DNA from: Tautonia plasticadhaerens
Lineage (GTDB): Bacteria; Planctomycetota; Planctomycetia; Isosphaerales; Isosphaeraceae
Length of the DNA: 64,000 nucleotides
Reading direction: 5' to 3'
Assembly: GCF_007752535.1 (NCBI RefSeq)
Contig: NZ_CP036426.1
Span: forward strand, 1,798,001 to 1,862,000
The notes beneath the pieces are model-generated. The model was not told where the DNA came from. It worked only from the letters and a program-made list of their open reading frames with translations, and did no database searches. Both the position numbers and the translations under genes were made by a program. Position 1 is the stretch's first letter. Each line of letters opens with the position of its first letter. This document shows positions 51,026 to 60,804 of the stretch, piece by piece.

Positions 51026-53449
51026 ATGGAATCGCTGCTCCGAAACCTGGCACTGCAGATGGGGGCCTCCCCCGCCTCCCCCGGCGAGGAGCTCACCCCG
51101 TACCTGCGATTCGAACGGCCGTGGTCCCAGGGGGCGCTGCTACTGGTGCTGCTGGTGGGCACGTTCCTGATCGTCCGCCTCTATCTGGGGGAGCGGGGCG
51201 GGTCGCTCTTCTACCGTCTGGGGCTCGCCTCGCTCCGGGTCGGCCTGCTCGTGCTGACGATGTTCCTGATCGCAGAGGCGGTGCTGGTCGTCGAGCGGGT
51301 GGATCTCCCCTACCTCGTCCTGATGGCCGACGACTCGGCCAGCATGGTCCGCGAGGACCAGTACGCCGACGAGGCGGCCGGGGCACGTGCCAGGGAACTC
51401 GCCGGGGAGACCGACCAGCCCGACGCCAGCCGGTTCGCCCTGGTCCGGTCCTGGCTCGCCCGGGATGATGCCTCCCTGCTGAGGTCGCTCCAGGAACAGC
51501 ACCGGGTCCGGCTCTACCTGGTCTCCGGGTCGGCCCGGGAGCTGGCCGAGGTCACCGACCCGGAGGACATCGGCCCTGCGCTTGAGGCGATGGGCGAGGT
51601 CCAGGCCCAGGGTGAGCAGTCCCGCCTCGGCGTCGGGGTCCGGCAGGTGCTGACCGAGCTGAGGGGGGCGCCGCCGTCGGCGATCATCCTGCTCACCGAC
51701 GGCCAGACGACCCGGGGGGAGGCCCTCTCCGACGTCGCCCCGCTGGCCGCCCGCAAGGGGGTGCCGATTTTCACGATCGGCGTCGGCGACGACACGCCTC
51801 CCCGGGACCTCGCCCTGTCGGATCTGGTCGTCGACGACGTCGTCTTCGTGGGGGACACCGTCCGGTTCGAGGCCAAGCTGTCCTCCCGAGGGTTCGAAGG
51901 GAGGCCGATCTCGGTCCGCTTGATCGAGGCCCCGCCCGACTCGGGCGACTCGGCCGTCGACCGGGGCCGCGAAGTGGCCGCCGTGCAGGTCGACGCCCCC
52001 CCCGACGGCCAGGCCGTGCCCTTCGAGCTGGTCCACCGGCCCGAGGAGATCGGCCGGTTCGATTACGTAGTCGTCGCCGAGGAGCAGCCCCGAGAGGACC
52101 GATCGGAGAACAACCGGCTCCGGCGGACGATCGCCGTCCGGGAGGACAAGATCAAGGTCCTGCTCGTCGACGGCCAGCCGCGCTACGAGTTCCGCTACCT
52201 CAAGACGTTCCTGGAACGTCGGCCGGAGTCGATCGACCTCGACGTGGTCCTCCAGACCGCCGACCCCGAATACAGCGCCCAGGACGCCGCCGCCCTGCCC
52301 ACCTTCCCGACCTCGACCGAGGGGGAGGAGGGCCTGTTCTCCTACGACGTGATCATCCTCGGGGACGCCGACCCGCTCTACTTCAGCGCCTCTCAGCTCC
52401 AATCGCTCGCCGACTTCGTGACGGAGCAGGGGGGCGGGCTGGTCCTCGCGGCCGGGGAATTCTTCAACCCGGTCTCCTATCAGGGGACCCCCCTGGAGCC
52501 GATCATCCCCGTGCAGCTCTCCGGCGCCCGGAACCCGATCCTCGGCGGCGAGTCGATCGAGCCGTTCCAGATGCGGCTGACCGGCGAGGGCCGCTCCAGC
52601 CCCCTCTTCCGCCTGGCGGACGACGAGGCGTCGAGCCTCCAGGTCTGGAACAACCTCCCGCCGCACTACTGGTACGTCGAAGCCCCCCGGACGCAGCCGG
52701 CCGCCTTCGTGCTGGCCGAGCATCCGGCCGCCACCGGGGCCGACGGGCCGGTGCCCCTGGTCGCGTACCAGTTCGTCGGGGCCGGCAAGGCGCTGTTTAT
52801 GGGGATCGACGACACCTGGCGGTGGCGGATCGGGGTCGCAGACCGCTACTTCGGCCGGTTCTGGATCCAGACTCTCCGCTTCATGGCCCGGTCCCGGCTC
52901 AACCGGGACCGGCCGGCCGAGCTGGCGACCGACCGGTCGAGTTATCAGTCCGATCAACCGGTGCTGATACGCGTCCGGTTCCTCAGCGCCGGGCTGGCGC
53001 CGAGGTCGGGCGAAGTCGCCGTCGAGGTCGAGCGGTCGGGCCGGGATCCCGAGCGGGTGGTCCTCCGTTCGACCGGGGACTCCGCCGAGGCCTTCGAAGC
53101 GATCCTGCCGAACCCGGCGCCGGGGGACTATCGGATCCGGCTTCTACCCCCCCCGATCCTCGAGGGCGAGGTGCCGACGGCCGAGTTCCGCGTCGAGCCG
53201 CCGGCCGACGAGCGCGACAAGGTGCAGCTCAACCGCGCCGAGCTGGTCCGGGCCTCCTCCATCTCCGGGGGCGAATACCGCTCGGTCCTCGACGAGGGGG
53301 ATCTGCTCGACGCCCTGCCCCCGGCGAGGAAGATCCCGCTGGACACCGACCCCCCGATCCCGCTCTGGAACGACTGGCGGGTGCTCTCGCTGTTCCTCGG
53401 GCTGCTGACCACGGAGTGGGTCTTGCGCAAGCGGAAGCAGATGGTCTGA
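51026..53449 (+). CDS. Membrane VWA / GATase-like protein
   Basis: An 807-residue membrane protein. Two N-terminal helices at about 35-55 and 65-85 precede a vWA domain (about 90-250) with an intact metal site start, LMADDSASMVRED, and the D-G-Q-T loop (ILLTDGQTTRGEALSD). The middle is beta-rich (CARDB-like, about 265-370), followed by a GATase-1/DUF4350-like domain: IKVLLVDGQPRYEFRYLKTF, YDVIILGDADPLYFSASQLQ, FVTEQGGGLVLAAGEF. The region GKALFMGIDDTWRWR then the C-terminal helix (about 785-800) match planctomycete proteins in MoxR clusters. It lies 49 bases after the BatA-like gene. Confidence 0.88.
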   Translation: MESLLRNLALQMGASPASPGEELTPYLRFERPWSQGALLLVLLVGTFLIVRLYLGERGGSLFYRLGLASLRVGLLVLTMFLIAEAVLVVERVDLPYLVLMADDSASMVREDQYADEAAGARARELAGETDQPDASRFALVRSWLARDDASLLRSLQEQHRVRLYLVSGSARELAEVTDPEDIGPALEAMGEVQAQGEQSRLGVGVRQVLTELRGAPPSAIILLTDGQTTRGEALSDVAPLAARKGVPIFTIGVGDDTPPRDLALSDLVVDDVVFVGDTVRFEAKLSSRGFEGRPISVRLIEAPPDSGDSAVDRGREVAAVQVDAPPDGQAVPFELVHRPEEIGRFDYVVVAEEQPREDRSENNRLRRTIAVREDKIKVLLVDGQPRYEFRYLKTFLERRPESIDLDVVLQTADPEYSAQDAAALPTFPTSTEGEEGLFSYDVIILGDADPLYFSASQLQSLADFVTEQGGGLVLAAGEFFNPVSYQGTPLEPIIPVQLSGARNPILGGESIEPFQMRLTGEGRSSPLFRLADDEASSLQVWNNLPPHYWYVEAPRTQPAAFVLAEHPAATGADGPVPLVAYQFVGAGKALFMGIDDTWRWRIGVADRYFGRFWIQTLRFMARSRLNRDRPAELATDRSSYQSDQPVLIRVRFLSAGLAPRSGEVAVEVERSGRDPERVVLRSTGDSAEAFEAILPNPAPGDYRIRLLPPPILEGEVPTAEFRVEPPADERDKVQLNRAELVRASSISGGEYRSVLDEGDLLDALPPARKIPLDTDPPIPLWNDWRVLSLFLGLLTTEWVLRKRKQMV

Positions 53450-53517
53450 GTCACTCTTCCCGAGCCCCCGGGGTCCGCCCCATCCCTTTCCCTCATCGAG
53501 TCGGGAGCGGCACCGTC

Positions 53518-56500
53518 ATGACTGGAACGCTCGATCGCCGGATCGCCGGGCTCCGAGGCCGCCTCCGCCGACTGCTCGCCCTCCGGGGGCTCTGCTGGGT
53601 CGCCTTCGCCGCCGTCATGGCCTTCATCGCGATCACCTGGATCGACTGGTTCGTCCCCCTAGCCTGGGACGTCCGGCTCGCGGCGCTGGTGATCGCCGGA
53701 GTCGTCCTCGCCCTGGTGGCCTGGCGGGAGCTGATCCGCCCGCTGACGGTCCCGTTCGACGACCTGAGGCTCGCCCTCCTCATCGAGCGCCGCTGGCCGC
53801 ACCTCAACGAGCGCCTCTCCAGCACCATCGCCTTCCTCAAGGCCAGGGGGGCCGCCGACGGGGAGGACGGCCGGTACGGCTCCGAGGCGCTCCGGGAGCT
53901 GACCATCTCCCAGGCGCTGACGGAAGTCGAGTCGCTCGACTTCTCCCGGGTGGTCGACCCCCGGCCGCTCCGGCTGGCGGGCCTGCTAGCGGCCTGGGCG
54001 GTGGCGATGCTGGTCGCCGAGTCGGTGGCGGCCCCCGAGTTCCAGTCGATCGCGGTCCGGCGGTTCCTGCTCGGCGAGGTCGCCTGGCCGAAGCGGACGG
54101 AGCTGTCGATCGCCGAGGTCCCGGTGAAGATCGCCCGGGGGATGTCCTACGAGCTGACCGCCCGGGCCGAGGTCGGTCGGGAACTCCCGGTGGTGCCGCC
54201 CCGGGCCTGGTTCGAGGTCCTGAGCCACGTCGCGCCGCCGCTGAAGCTCCTGGAGGGGAGCCTACAGGGACGGCCACCCGGCTCCGCCCGGGTGACCTAC
54301 AGGTTCGAGGACGGCGAGACCGTCAACGCCCCGCTCCGGCCCGACGAGGATGGAGCCTTCCACGGCCGCCTCGACGTGGTCAACCGCCCCTTCCGGTTCT
54401 ACGTGGCGGCGGGGGACGACTCGACCGATTGGATTGACGTGGCCGTGGTCCCCCCGCCGACGCTCGACGAGGTGCAGGTCCGGGTGGTCCCGCCCCCCTA
54501 TACCCGGCCCTTCGCCTCCGAGGAGGAGCGTGAGGCCGCCGTCGAGACGCTCGCCCCCGACCAGACCCAGATCCGGGCCCTCGAAGGGTCGCAGGTCCGC
54601 TTCTCCGCCCGGGCGAACAAGCCGCTCACCTCGGCCGAGCTGATGAACGAGGACGCCTCGACGGGCCTGCCGGTCGCGCTGCTCGGCGACCGGTCCCGCC
54701 TCGACGCGACGATCGAGGCCGCCGGGGCCGGCTCGTTCTGGTTCACGTTGAAGGACCTGGACGGGTTCACCAACCCCGAGGCCACCCGATATGAGCTGCG
54801 ATCGATCGTCGACACTCCGCCCCTGTCCCTGATCGTCGAGCCCCAGTTCGACGTCTCGGTCCCCGCCTCGGCCACCGTCCCGATCCGGATCCGGGCCGAG
54901 GACGATTACGGCCTCCAGCTCGTCCGGCTGCTGTTCACCGCCACCGCCCCGGAGTCGGCCGAGTCGGAAGACCACGTCGTCCCGCTCTGGACCGCCGAGG
55001 CCTCGATCGACGCCGGGCGGTCCCAGGAGCAGGAGGTCGAACATCGCCTCGAACTCGCGTCGATGGCCCTCCAGCCCGGCGCGATGATCACGGCCTATGC
55101 CGAGGCCCGGGACTTCTTCTCCGGCCCCGACGACCCCGGGCCGCACCTGTCCCGCAGCCGACCCCTGCGGATCCGGGTCATCTCCGACGAGGAGTTCCGC
55201 ACCCAGCTCGACGACCGCCGCCGCGAGATCCGGGACGAGATCGAGCGGATCGCCGAGATGCAGAAGCTCGCCATGCCCCCCGTCCGGGAGGCGATCACCG
55301 AGTTGGACGCGACCGGCTCCGTCGAGCCGAAGACGGGGGACGAACTCCGAGAGGCGTCCGTCATGCAACGCCAGGTCGGCGGTCGGCTCGACGAGTCGGG
55401 CAATGGTCTCTCCGACCGACTCCAACGGTTCCTCGACGAGATGGAGAACGCGAACGTCGACGACCCCGAGGTGTCCGACCAGATGCGTCAGATGAAGGCC
55501 GTCGTCGACCGCCTCCGGGCCGAGCACATCCGTCCCGCGGAGCAGGGCATCTCGCGGGCCCTCCGGGGCCTCGATCCCCGGGAGCAGCAACAGCCCCCGC
55601 GTCAGGACCAAGGCGAGCCCGCCCGGGAGGAGCACGCCGAGGCCGCCAATGCCGAGGCACAGCCCGACACGCCGTCCCCGGCCGGCGAGACCGGGGAAGG
55701 CACCGCCCCCGGCCAATCCCAACCCCAGCCCGAGGGTCAACCCTCGACCGACCGACCGATCGACCCGGAACAGGCTGAGGCCCGGCAGTCGCTCGACGAA
55801 TCCCGGGAGAGCCAGCAGGCGATCGCCCGGGAGCTGGATGCGATGCTCCAGGGGCTCAGCGAGTTCGAGACGCTCCGGGGCGTGACCCGGGAGGCCGAGC
55901 GCCTTCTCAACGACCAGGACGCGATCACCAAGGAGACCGAGCAGCGAGCCACCGACCCGGAACTGATGGGCAAGCGGCCCGAGGATCTCGACGCCGAACA
56001 GCAGGCCGACCTCCAGAACCTCTCCGACCGTCAGCGCGACGTCTCCGACGAATTGCAAGATCTGACCGCCCGAATGGACGAACTGAACGAGGGGCTCGCC
56101 GAGACCGACCCGCTCGCCGCCGAGGCGCTCGAGGACGCGCTGGAGAACATCCGGAACCAGGGCGCCTCCGGCAAGCTGGGACAGGCCGCCGAGCGGGTCT
56201 CCGAGAACCAGATGGGCCCCGCCGGTCAGGCCCAGGACGAGGGTCGAGAGGCCATCCAGGATCTCGTCGACACCCTGAAGAACCGCCGGGAGAACGACCT
56301 CGAACGCCTGGTCAAGCAGCTCAAGGAGACTCGGGACGAGCTCGCCCAGGCCCAGCTCAAGCAGGCCGAACTCTTGAAGAAGACCATGCAGGCCCAGCAA
56401 GGGGGCCAGCAGGGACAACAGGGACAACAGGGAGGCCAGCAGGGGCAGCAGGGACAGCAAGGGGGCCAGCAGGGACAGCAAGGGGGCCAGCAAGGCCAGC

Positions 56501-57441
56501 AGGGTGATCAGGAACGGCTCCAGCAACTCGCCAAGGAACAGGAGCAGTTGGAGCAGGAGCTCCGTCGTCAGCTCCAGAAGCTCCGGAAGCTCCGGGCCGA
56601 TCAGGCCGCCAGGGCCGGCTCCCGGGCCGCAGGCCGGATGGCCAATGCCGGCCAGGAACTCGACGAGGGCGACGGCGAGGAAGCCCGGCAGAACGAGGAG
56701 GACGCCCTGAAAGACCTGGAACAGGCGATCGCGGAGACCGACCAGGCGATCCAGGAGGCCCAGGATCGCCTTCTCATGGAGCAATTCGCCAAGATCCGGG
56801 ACCAGCTCCGGGCGTACAATGATCGACAGAAGCGGCTGATCGAGGAGACCGTCGCCTTCGACCGGCGTCGGGAGGCCGGGGGCGGTCGGCTCTCCCGGGC
56901 CGACAGCTTCGACGTCCGGAACCTCGGCCGGGCCCAGTCCGGCCTGAAGGAGGAGACCGAATCGCTGACCGAGCGACTCGACGGCGCCCCCGTCTTCAAG
57001 CTGTCCCTCGAACGCGCCGCCGCCCGGATGGTCGAGGCCGCCGAGGGACTCGCCGGGGTCGAGACGGGCCGGGACACCCAGCGGGCCGAGGAGGCCGCCT
57101 CCCAATGGCTCGAACGCCTCGTGGCCTCCCTCGACCCCCCGGATGAGGACGAAGAACAAGGCGACCAGCAGCAGCAGCAGGGCGGCCAGCAGGGCCAGCC
57201 CGGCCAGCAGGGCAACCCCGGCGACGGCATCCCCGCCGAGGCCCAGATCCGGATGCTCAAGGCCATGCAGGAAGATATCAATATTCGTACCCAGGAACTC
57301 GACGAGCTGAAGGACGCCGACGGACCGCTCTCCGAGGCCCAGGAACGCGAGTTCGTCCGCCTCGAGGAAGACCAGCACACCATCGCCGACCTGCTCCGAG
57401 ACCTGATCCAACCCAAGCGCCCCGATGGCCTGGAGGAATGA
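53518..57441 (+). CDS. Giant membrane-anchored coiled-coil, Gln/Gly-rich protein
   Basis: A 1,307-residue protein starting at ATG 53518 (GGGAGCGG upstream). Two N-terminal helices at about 22-42 and 52-72 anchor it; a third lies at about 158-175. The first 560 residues are beta-rich with sandwich-like repeats (LSIAEVPVKIARGMSYELTA, LDEVQVRVVPPPYTRPF). The C-terminal 750 residues are predicted coiled coils rich in Glu, Arg, Gln and Ala (RRREIRDEIERIAEMQKLAM, DLERLVKQLKETRDELAQAQ). Two Gln/Gly tracts occur, at residues 960-996 and about 1215-1240. The overall layout resembles DUF4175-type planctomycete and proteobacterial proteins found after MoxR-vWA genes. A physical tether or envelope scaffold is likely; enzymatic activity is not. 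Confidence 0.82.
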   Translation: MTGTLDRRIAGLRGRLRRLLALRGLCWVAFAAVMAFIAITWIDWFVPLAWDVRLAALVIAGVVLALVAWRELIRPLTVPFDDLRLALLIERRWPHLNERLSSTIAFLKARGAADGEDGRYGSEALRELTISQALTEVESLDFSRVVDPRPLRLAGLLAAWAVAMLVAESVAAPEFQSIAVRRFLLGEVAWPKRTELSIAEVPVKIARGMSYELTARAEVGRELPVVPPRAWFEVLSHVAPPLKLLEGSLQGRPPGSARVTYRFEDGETVNAPLRPDEDGAFHGRLDVVNRPFRFYVAAGDDSTDWIDVAVVPPPTLDEVQVRVVPPPYTRPFASEEEREAAVETLAPDQTQIRALEGSQVRFSARANKPLTSAELMNEDASTGLPVALLGDRSRLDATIEAAGAGSFWFTLKDLDGFTNPEATRYELRSIVDTPPLSLIVEPQFDVSVPASATVPIRIRAEDDYGLQLVRLLFTATAPESAESEDHVVPLWTAEASIDAGRSQEQEVEHRLELASMALQPGAMITAYAEARDFFSGPDDPGPHLSRSRPLRIRVISDEEFRTQLDDRRREIRDEIERIAEMQKLAMPPVREAITELDATGSVEPKTGDELREASVMQRQVGGRLDESGNGLSDRLQRFLDEMENANVDDPEVSDQMRQMKAVVDRLRAEHIRPAEQGISRALRGLDPREQQQPPRQDQGEPAREEHAEAANAEAQPDTPSPAGETGEGTAPGQSQPQPEGQPSTDRPIDPEQAEARQSLDESRESQQAIARELDAMLQGLSEFETLRGVTREAERLLNDQDAITKETEQRATDPELMGKRPEDLDAEQQADLQNLSDRQRDVSDELQDLTARMDELNEGLAETDPLAAEALEDALENIRNQGASGKLGQAAERVSENQMGPAGQAQDEGREAIQDLVDTLKNRRENDLERLVKQLKETRDELAQAQLKQAELLKKTMQAQQGGQQGQQGQQGGQQGQQGQQGGQQGQQGGQQGQQGDQERLQQLAKEQEQLEQELRRQLQKLRKLRADQAARAGSRAAGRMANAGQELDEGDGEEARQNEEDALKDLEQAIAETDQAIQEAQDRLLMEQFAKIRDQLRAYNDRQKRLIEETVAFDRRREAGGGRLSRADSFDVRNLGRAQSGLKEETESLTERLDGAPVFKLSLERAAARMVEAAEGLAGVETGRDTQRAEEAASQWLERLVASLDPPDEDEEQGDQQQQQGGQQGQPGQQGNPGDGIPAEAQIRMLKAMQEDINIRTQELDELKDADGPLSEAQEREFVRLEEDQHTIADLLRDLIQPKRPDGLEE
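56395..56505 (+). repeat. Gln-Gln-Gly codon repeat tract
   Basis: A run of QQG and QQGG units, encoded by CAG-CAA/CAG-GGN codons at residues 960-996 of the giant coiled-coil protein. The DNA is an imperfect tandem array of about 9- and 12-base units (CAGCAAGGGGGC, CAGCAGGGACAA). It is prone to slippage but the frame is preserved. A second, shorter copy lies near 57165-57215. Confidence 0.8.
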
Positions 57442-57444
57442 CCC

Positions 57445-58332
57445 ATGCCCGCGACCCGATCCCTCTTCCCGGCGCTGGCCCTCGTCCTCGCCTCGGCGTT
57501 GCCGGCCGCCTCCCAGGACGACCCCCTCGACAAGCTCCTGGAGGAGATCCAGGGCGGCACCAAGCCCTCGGCGGGCGCCGAAGTCCCCGAGGACGAGCCG
57601 GGGGGCGAAGGGCAGGTGGAGAAGGAGGCCCCGGCGGGACTCGGAGACAAGGAGCAGGACGTTGATGAGCTGCTCCAGGGGATCCTCGGGCCCCGGACCG
57701 ACCGCCCCGACGCCGCCGGCCCCGCCCCGACCGACCTCGGCCCGGGAGCGACGCCCGACTCCCCCGACCAGCTCCGGGACGACGCCCGGTCCGTCCTCGA
57801 CCGGGAGGATCAGGACTTCGACGACTATCTCCGGAAACTCCTCGGCCGCATCGATCCCCCCAAGGACCAGGACGGGCCTCCGCAAGACGAGCAGGGCGGG
57901 CCCCTCTCCGAGGCGATGAAGAAGATGCGAGAGGTCGAGAAGCGGCTCGCCGAGCTCGACACCGGGGAACAGACCCGGGAGCAGCAGCAGGAGATCGTGA
58001 AGGAATTCGACGAACTGCTCCGGCGGATCCGACAGATCCAGCAGCAGCAGCAACGCCAGCAACAGAAGACCGAGATGGCCGGCCAGCCCCAGCAACAGCC
58101 GCAGCAGGGCCAGGACCCCAGCGGCGAGAGCAACAACGAGCAGACCGGATCCCCACCCCGGACCCCCGAGCAGAACCCCGCCCTGGTCAACGCCAAGGAC
58201 ACCTGGGGACACCTGCAGGACTCGCTCCGGGACGTGATGGGCAACGTCAGCCGGATGATGCCCCTGGAGGGCAAGCGCGACCTGATCAATAACTACTTCC
58301 TCTCCGTCGCCAAGAAGAGCATCGAGCGTTGA
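57445..58332 (+). CDS. Secreted Gln-rich protein of unknown function
   Basis: A 295-residue exported protein. The start is ATG 57445, four bases after the stop of the preceding gene, with GGAGG inside its 3' end. Signal peptide: residues 1-23 (PATRSLFPALALVLASALPA). The mature protein is acidic and Pro/Gln-rich with several coiled-coil helices (SEAMKKMREVEKRLAELDTG, REQQQEIVKEFDELLRRIRQ) and a QQQQQRQQQ run. The C-terminal block WGHLQDSLRDVMGNVSRMMP then KRDLINNYFLSVAKKS is well ordered and likely the conserved part. The position and similar composition suggest it partners the preceding coiled-coil protein. Confidence 0.8.
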   Translation: MPATRSLFPALALVLASALPAASQDDPLDKLLEEIQGGTKPSAGAEVPEDEPGGEGQVEKEAPAGLGDKEQDVDELLQGILGPRTDRPDAAGPAPTDLGPGATPDSPDQLRDDARSVLDREDQDFDDYLRKLLGRIDPPKDQDGPPQDEQGGPLSEAMKKMREVEKRLAELDTGEQTREQQQEIVKEFDELLRRIRQIQQQQQRQQQKTEMAGQPQQQPQQGQDPSGESNNEQTGSPPRTPEQNPALVNAKDTWGHLQDSLRDVMGNVSRMMPLEGKRDLINNYFLSVAKKSIER

Positions 58333-58372
58333 GTCGCCCCCGGCCCGGCCGGATCGATCGAGGAGATCCCCC

Positions 58373-59467
58373 ATGTCCCGACCCGACGGGATTGCCGCAA
58401 TCGCCTCCCGACGCCGCGTCCTCCGGCTCGGCCTGATGGGCGCCGGGCTCGCCGTCGCCGGCCCGATCGGGGCCGCGTCCGCTCGCCAGGAAGACGGGTT
58501 CCGGGAAGGGAGGACCGGGGAGGTCCCCGAAGGGAACTCCGCCCTGGTCGATGCCCGGGCCCTCGGCGCGATCGACAGCGGCCTGTCCTGGCTCGGGGCC
58601 AACCAGGCCGCCGACGGCTCCTACGGGAGCGGATCCTACCGGGCGGCGATCGCCAGCCTCGCCGGGCTCGCCTTCATGGGGAACGGCTCCTCCCCCGGCC
58701 GGGGCCCATACGGCCGGAACATCGACGAGGCCCTGGGCTACGTCATCTCCTGCGCCGACGCCTCCGGCTTCGTCTCCAGCCCGCCGCCGTCGAACAACCC
58801 GATGTACGGCCACGGCTTCGCCACGCTCTTCCTGGCCGAGGCCTACGGCATGTCCCGGAGGGCCGAACTCAGGCCGGTCCTGGAACGGGCCGTCCGGCTG
58901 ATCATCGACACCCAGAACGAGGAAGGGGGCTGGCGGTACCAGCCGGTCCGGGACGACGCCGACCTTTCGGTGACCATCTGCCAGATCAACGCCCTGCGGG
59001 CCGCCCGCAACGCCGGGCTGTTCATCCCCAAGGAGACGGTCGACGCCTGCATCGACTACGTCAAGCAGGCCCAGAACCCCGATGGCGGCTTCCGCTACAT
59101 GCTCCGGGGGGGCTCGAGCGCCTTCCCCCGCTCGGCCGCCGGGGTGGTGGCGCTCTACAGCGCCGCCGTCTATGATGGCTCGGCCGTCGACGAAGGGATC
59201 GACTACCTCAAGCAGCACCGCCCCGACGATCGCTTCCTCCGCCGACTCCCGCATTATTTCTACGGCCACTACTACGCCGCCCAGGCGATGTGGATCCGGG
59301 GTGGCGACGACTGGAACCGCTGGTATCCCGCCATCCGGGACGAACTGCTCAACGACCAGGAACCCGACGGCTCGTGGGCCGACGGCTTCGGACCGGCCTA
59401 CGGGACGGCCATGGCCCTGATCATCCTCCAGTTCCCCTTCAGCTGCCTGCCGATCTTCCAGCGTTAG
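58373..59467 (+). CDS. TAT-exported protein with squalene-cyclase-like toroid
   Basis: A 364-residue protein with a TAT-type signal: SRRRVLRLGLMGAGLAVAGP. The remainder consists of prenyltransferase/squalene-cyclase repeats: GLSWLGANQAADGSYGSGSY, LIIDTQNEEGGWRYQP and DYVKQAQNPDGGFRYMLRGG, then LNDQEPDGSWADGF. The QW-type pattern (Q-x2-D/E-G-G-W/F) is clear in four to five copies. The DxDD motif of true squalene-hopene cyclases is absent, so it is a binding or scaffold fold rather than a cyclase. Such proteins occur regularly at this place in planctomycete MoxR clusters. Confidence 0.88.
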   Translation: MSRPDGIAAIASRRRVLRLGLMGAGLAVAGPIGAASARQEDGFREGRTGEVPEGNSALVDARALGAIDSGLSWLGANQAADGSYGSGSYRAAIASLAGLAFMGNGSSPGRGPYGRNIDEALGYVISCADASGFVSSPPPSNNPMYGHGFATLFLAEAYGMSRRAELRPVLERAVRLIIDTQNEEGGWRYQPVRDDADLSVTICQINALRAARNAGLFIPKETVDACIDYVKQAQNPDGGFRYMLRGGSSAFPRSAAGVVALYSAAVYDGSAVDEGIDYLKQHRPDDRFLRRLPHYFYGHYYAAQAMWIRGGDDWNRWYPAIRDELLNDQEPDGSWADGFGPAYGTAMALIILQFPFSCLPIFQR

Positions 59468-59499
59468 GCCAGGCCAGCCGAACCCGGGGCCGATCGCCG

Positions 59500-60804
59500 A
59501 TGACGACCCGACCCGAACGCTCCGACCCGATCCGGATCCCGATTGCCATCGCCGCATTGCTCCTCGGGCCGCTCCTGCAAGTGGCCGGCGGGCAGGACGA
59601 CCCCGGCCCCCTTGCGTCGGACCCCAGGTTCGAGGCCACGTTGACCGAGGGCCCGGCCGTCACCGGCCGGATCCGGTCCCTCTCCCCTTCCGGCGGCGTG
59701 ACGCTGGTCGTCGAGGAGGGGGAGGAGCGGGAGATCGACGCCGGGACGCTCGTCAAGCTCTCCCGAGAAGGGCTGCACCCGATCGAGGACGGGGCGGATG
59801 CCGCCGTCCTCGTGTTCCCCGGGTTCGAGCGAATTCGGGGGATCATCGACTCGGCCGATGAGCGAGCGATCGCCATCCGGTCGCCGATCCTGGGCGAGTT
59901 GGAGGTGCCGCTCGAGGCGGTGCTGGGGTTCACCACCGGCCCTTCGAGCGACCCCTCCGCCACGAATCGGACGATCCGGGCCCTGATCGAGGCGACCCGG
60001 ACCTCCGACCTCCTGCTGCTGGAGAACGGGGACCGCCGCGAGATCACCTTCTCGGCGATGACGACGGACGAGATCTCCTACCGCGATGCCGACCGGGCGT
60101 TGAGGCTCCCGAGGCGGACGGTCCGGGCGATCGGGCTCGACCCCGGCCTCGTCCAATATCCCGAGCCGGATCCCCCGGCACTCGACCTCTTGCTGACCGA
60201 CGGCAGCCGGATCCGGCTCCTCGAATCGAGGTCCGAGGGCGGTCGACTCGCGGGGCGGACGGCGTTCGGGGCCGAGGTCGACCTCTCCCTCGGTCACGTC
60301 TCGGAGCTGTACGCGCTGAGCGACTCGATCGTCTACCTCTCCGACCAGCAGGCGGCGCGGGAGGTGACGATCCCCTACGTCGGCCCGAGGCGTCCGGTCG
60401 CCCCCAACGGCTCGGTGATCGGGGGCCCCCTGGTCGTCGGCGGCCGGACCTACGTCCGGGGGCTGGGGACGCAGAGCCGATCGCTGCTGGCCTACCGGCT
60501 GGGACCCGACGACCGCCGGTTCCAGGCCCGGGTGGCGATGGACGACGCCGCCGGGCCGAGGGGGAACGTCGTCTTCCGGGTCCTCGTCGACGGCGAGGAA
60601 CGATTCGCCTCGCCGCCGATGCCCGCGGGGGCCGAGCCGATCCCGATCGACGTCGACCTCTCCGGCGGCCGGTTCCTCATCCTCGCCACCGACTTCGGCC
60701 GGGGGGGAGGGGTCCGGGATTATGCCGCCTGGATCGAGGCCCGCCTGATCCGCTCAAAACCCTCCCCGGGGGAGGAACCCGAACCCGAGTCCGTTGGCAA
60801 CTGA
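59500..60804 (+). CDS. Exported protein with C-terminal NPCBM-like carbohydrate-binding domain
   Basis: A 434-residue protein, ATG at 59500. Signal peptide or N-terminal helix at about residues 11-31 (IPIAIAALLLGPLLQVAGGQ). The middle holds two beta modules with 'G.V.sl..gGvtL...g' and 'DLLLLENGDRREI' strands, typical of planctomycete secreted proteins with repeated ENGD-like turns. The C-terminal about 150 residues match NPCBM/NEW2: TYVRGLGTQSRSLLAYRLGP, RFQARVAMDDAAG, VVFRVLVDGEERF. NPCBM binds glycans on glycosidases; here no catalytic domain is present. The gene follows the toroid gene by 33 bases. Confidence 0.82.
   Translation: MTTRPERSDPIRIPIAIAALLLGPLLQVAGGQDDPGPLASDPRFEATLTEGPAVTGRIRSLSPSGGVTLVVEEGEEREIDAGTLVKLSREGLHPIEDGADAAVLVFPGFERIRGIIDSADERAIAIRSPILGELEVPLEAVLGFTTGPSSDPSATNRTIRALIEATRTSDLLLLENGDRREITFSAMTTDEISYRDADRALRLPRRTVRAIGLDPGLVQYPEPDPPALDLLLTDGSRIRLLESRSEGGRLAGRTAFGAEVDLSLGHVSELYALSDSIVYLSDQQAAREVTIPYVGPRRPVAPNGSVIGGPLVVGGRTYVRGLGTQSRSLLAYRLGPDDRRFQARVAMDDAAGPRGNVVFRVLVDGEERFASPPMPAGAEPIPIDVDLSGGRFLILATDFGRGGGVRDYAAWIEARLIRSKPSPGEEPEPESVGN

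Noticed and set aside
56395-56505. A CRISPR array, because of the regular repeats
   Set aside because: The units are 9-12 bases, in frame, without unique spacers of constant length, and inside a gene.
54262-58602. A very long antisense Leu/Gly-rich frame across the coiled-coil gene
   Set aside because: It mirrors the Gln- and Glu-rich coding strand (CAG/GAG read as CTG/CTC). There is no start signal or known motif.
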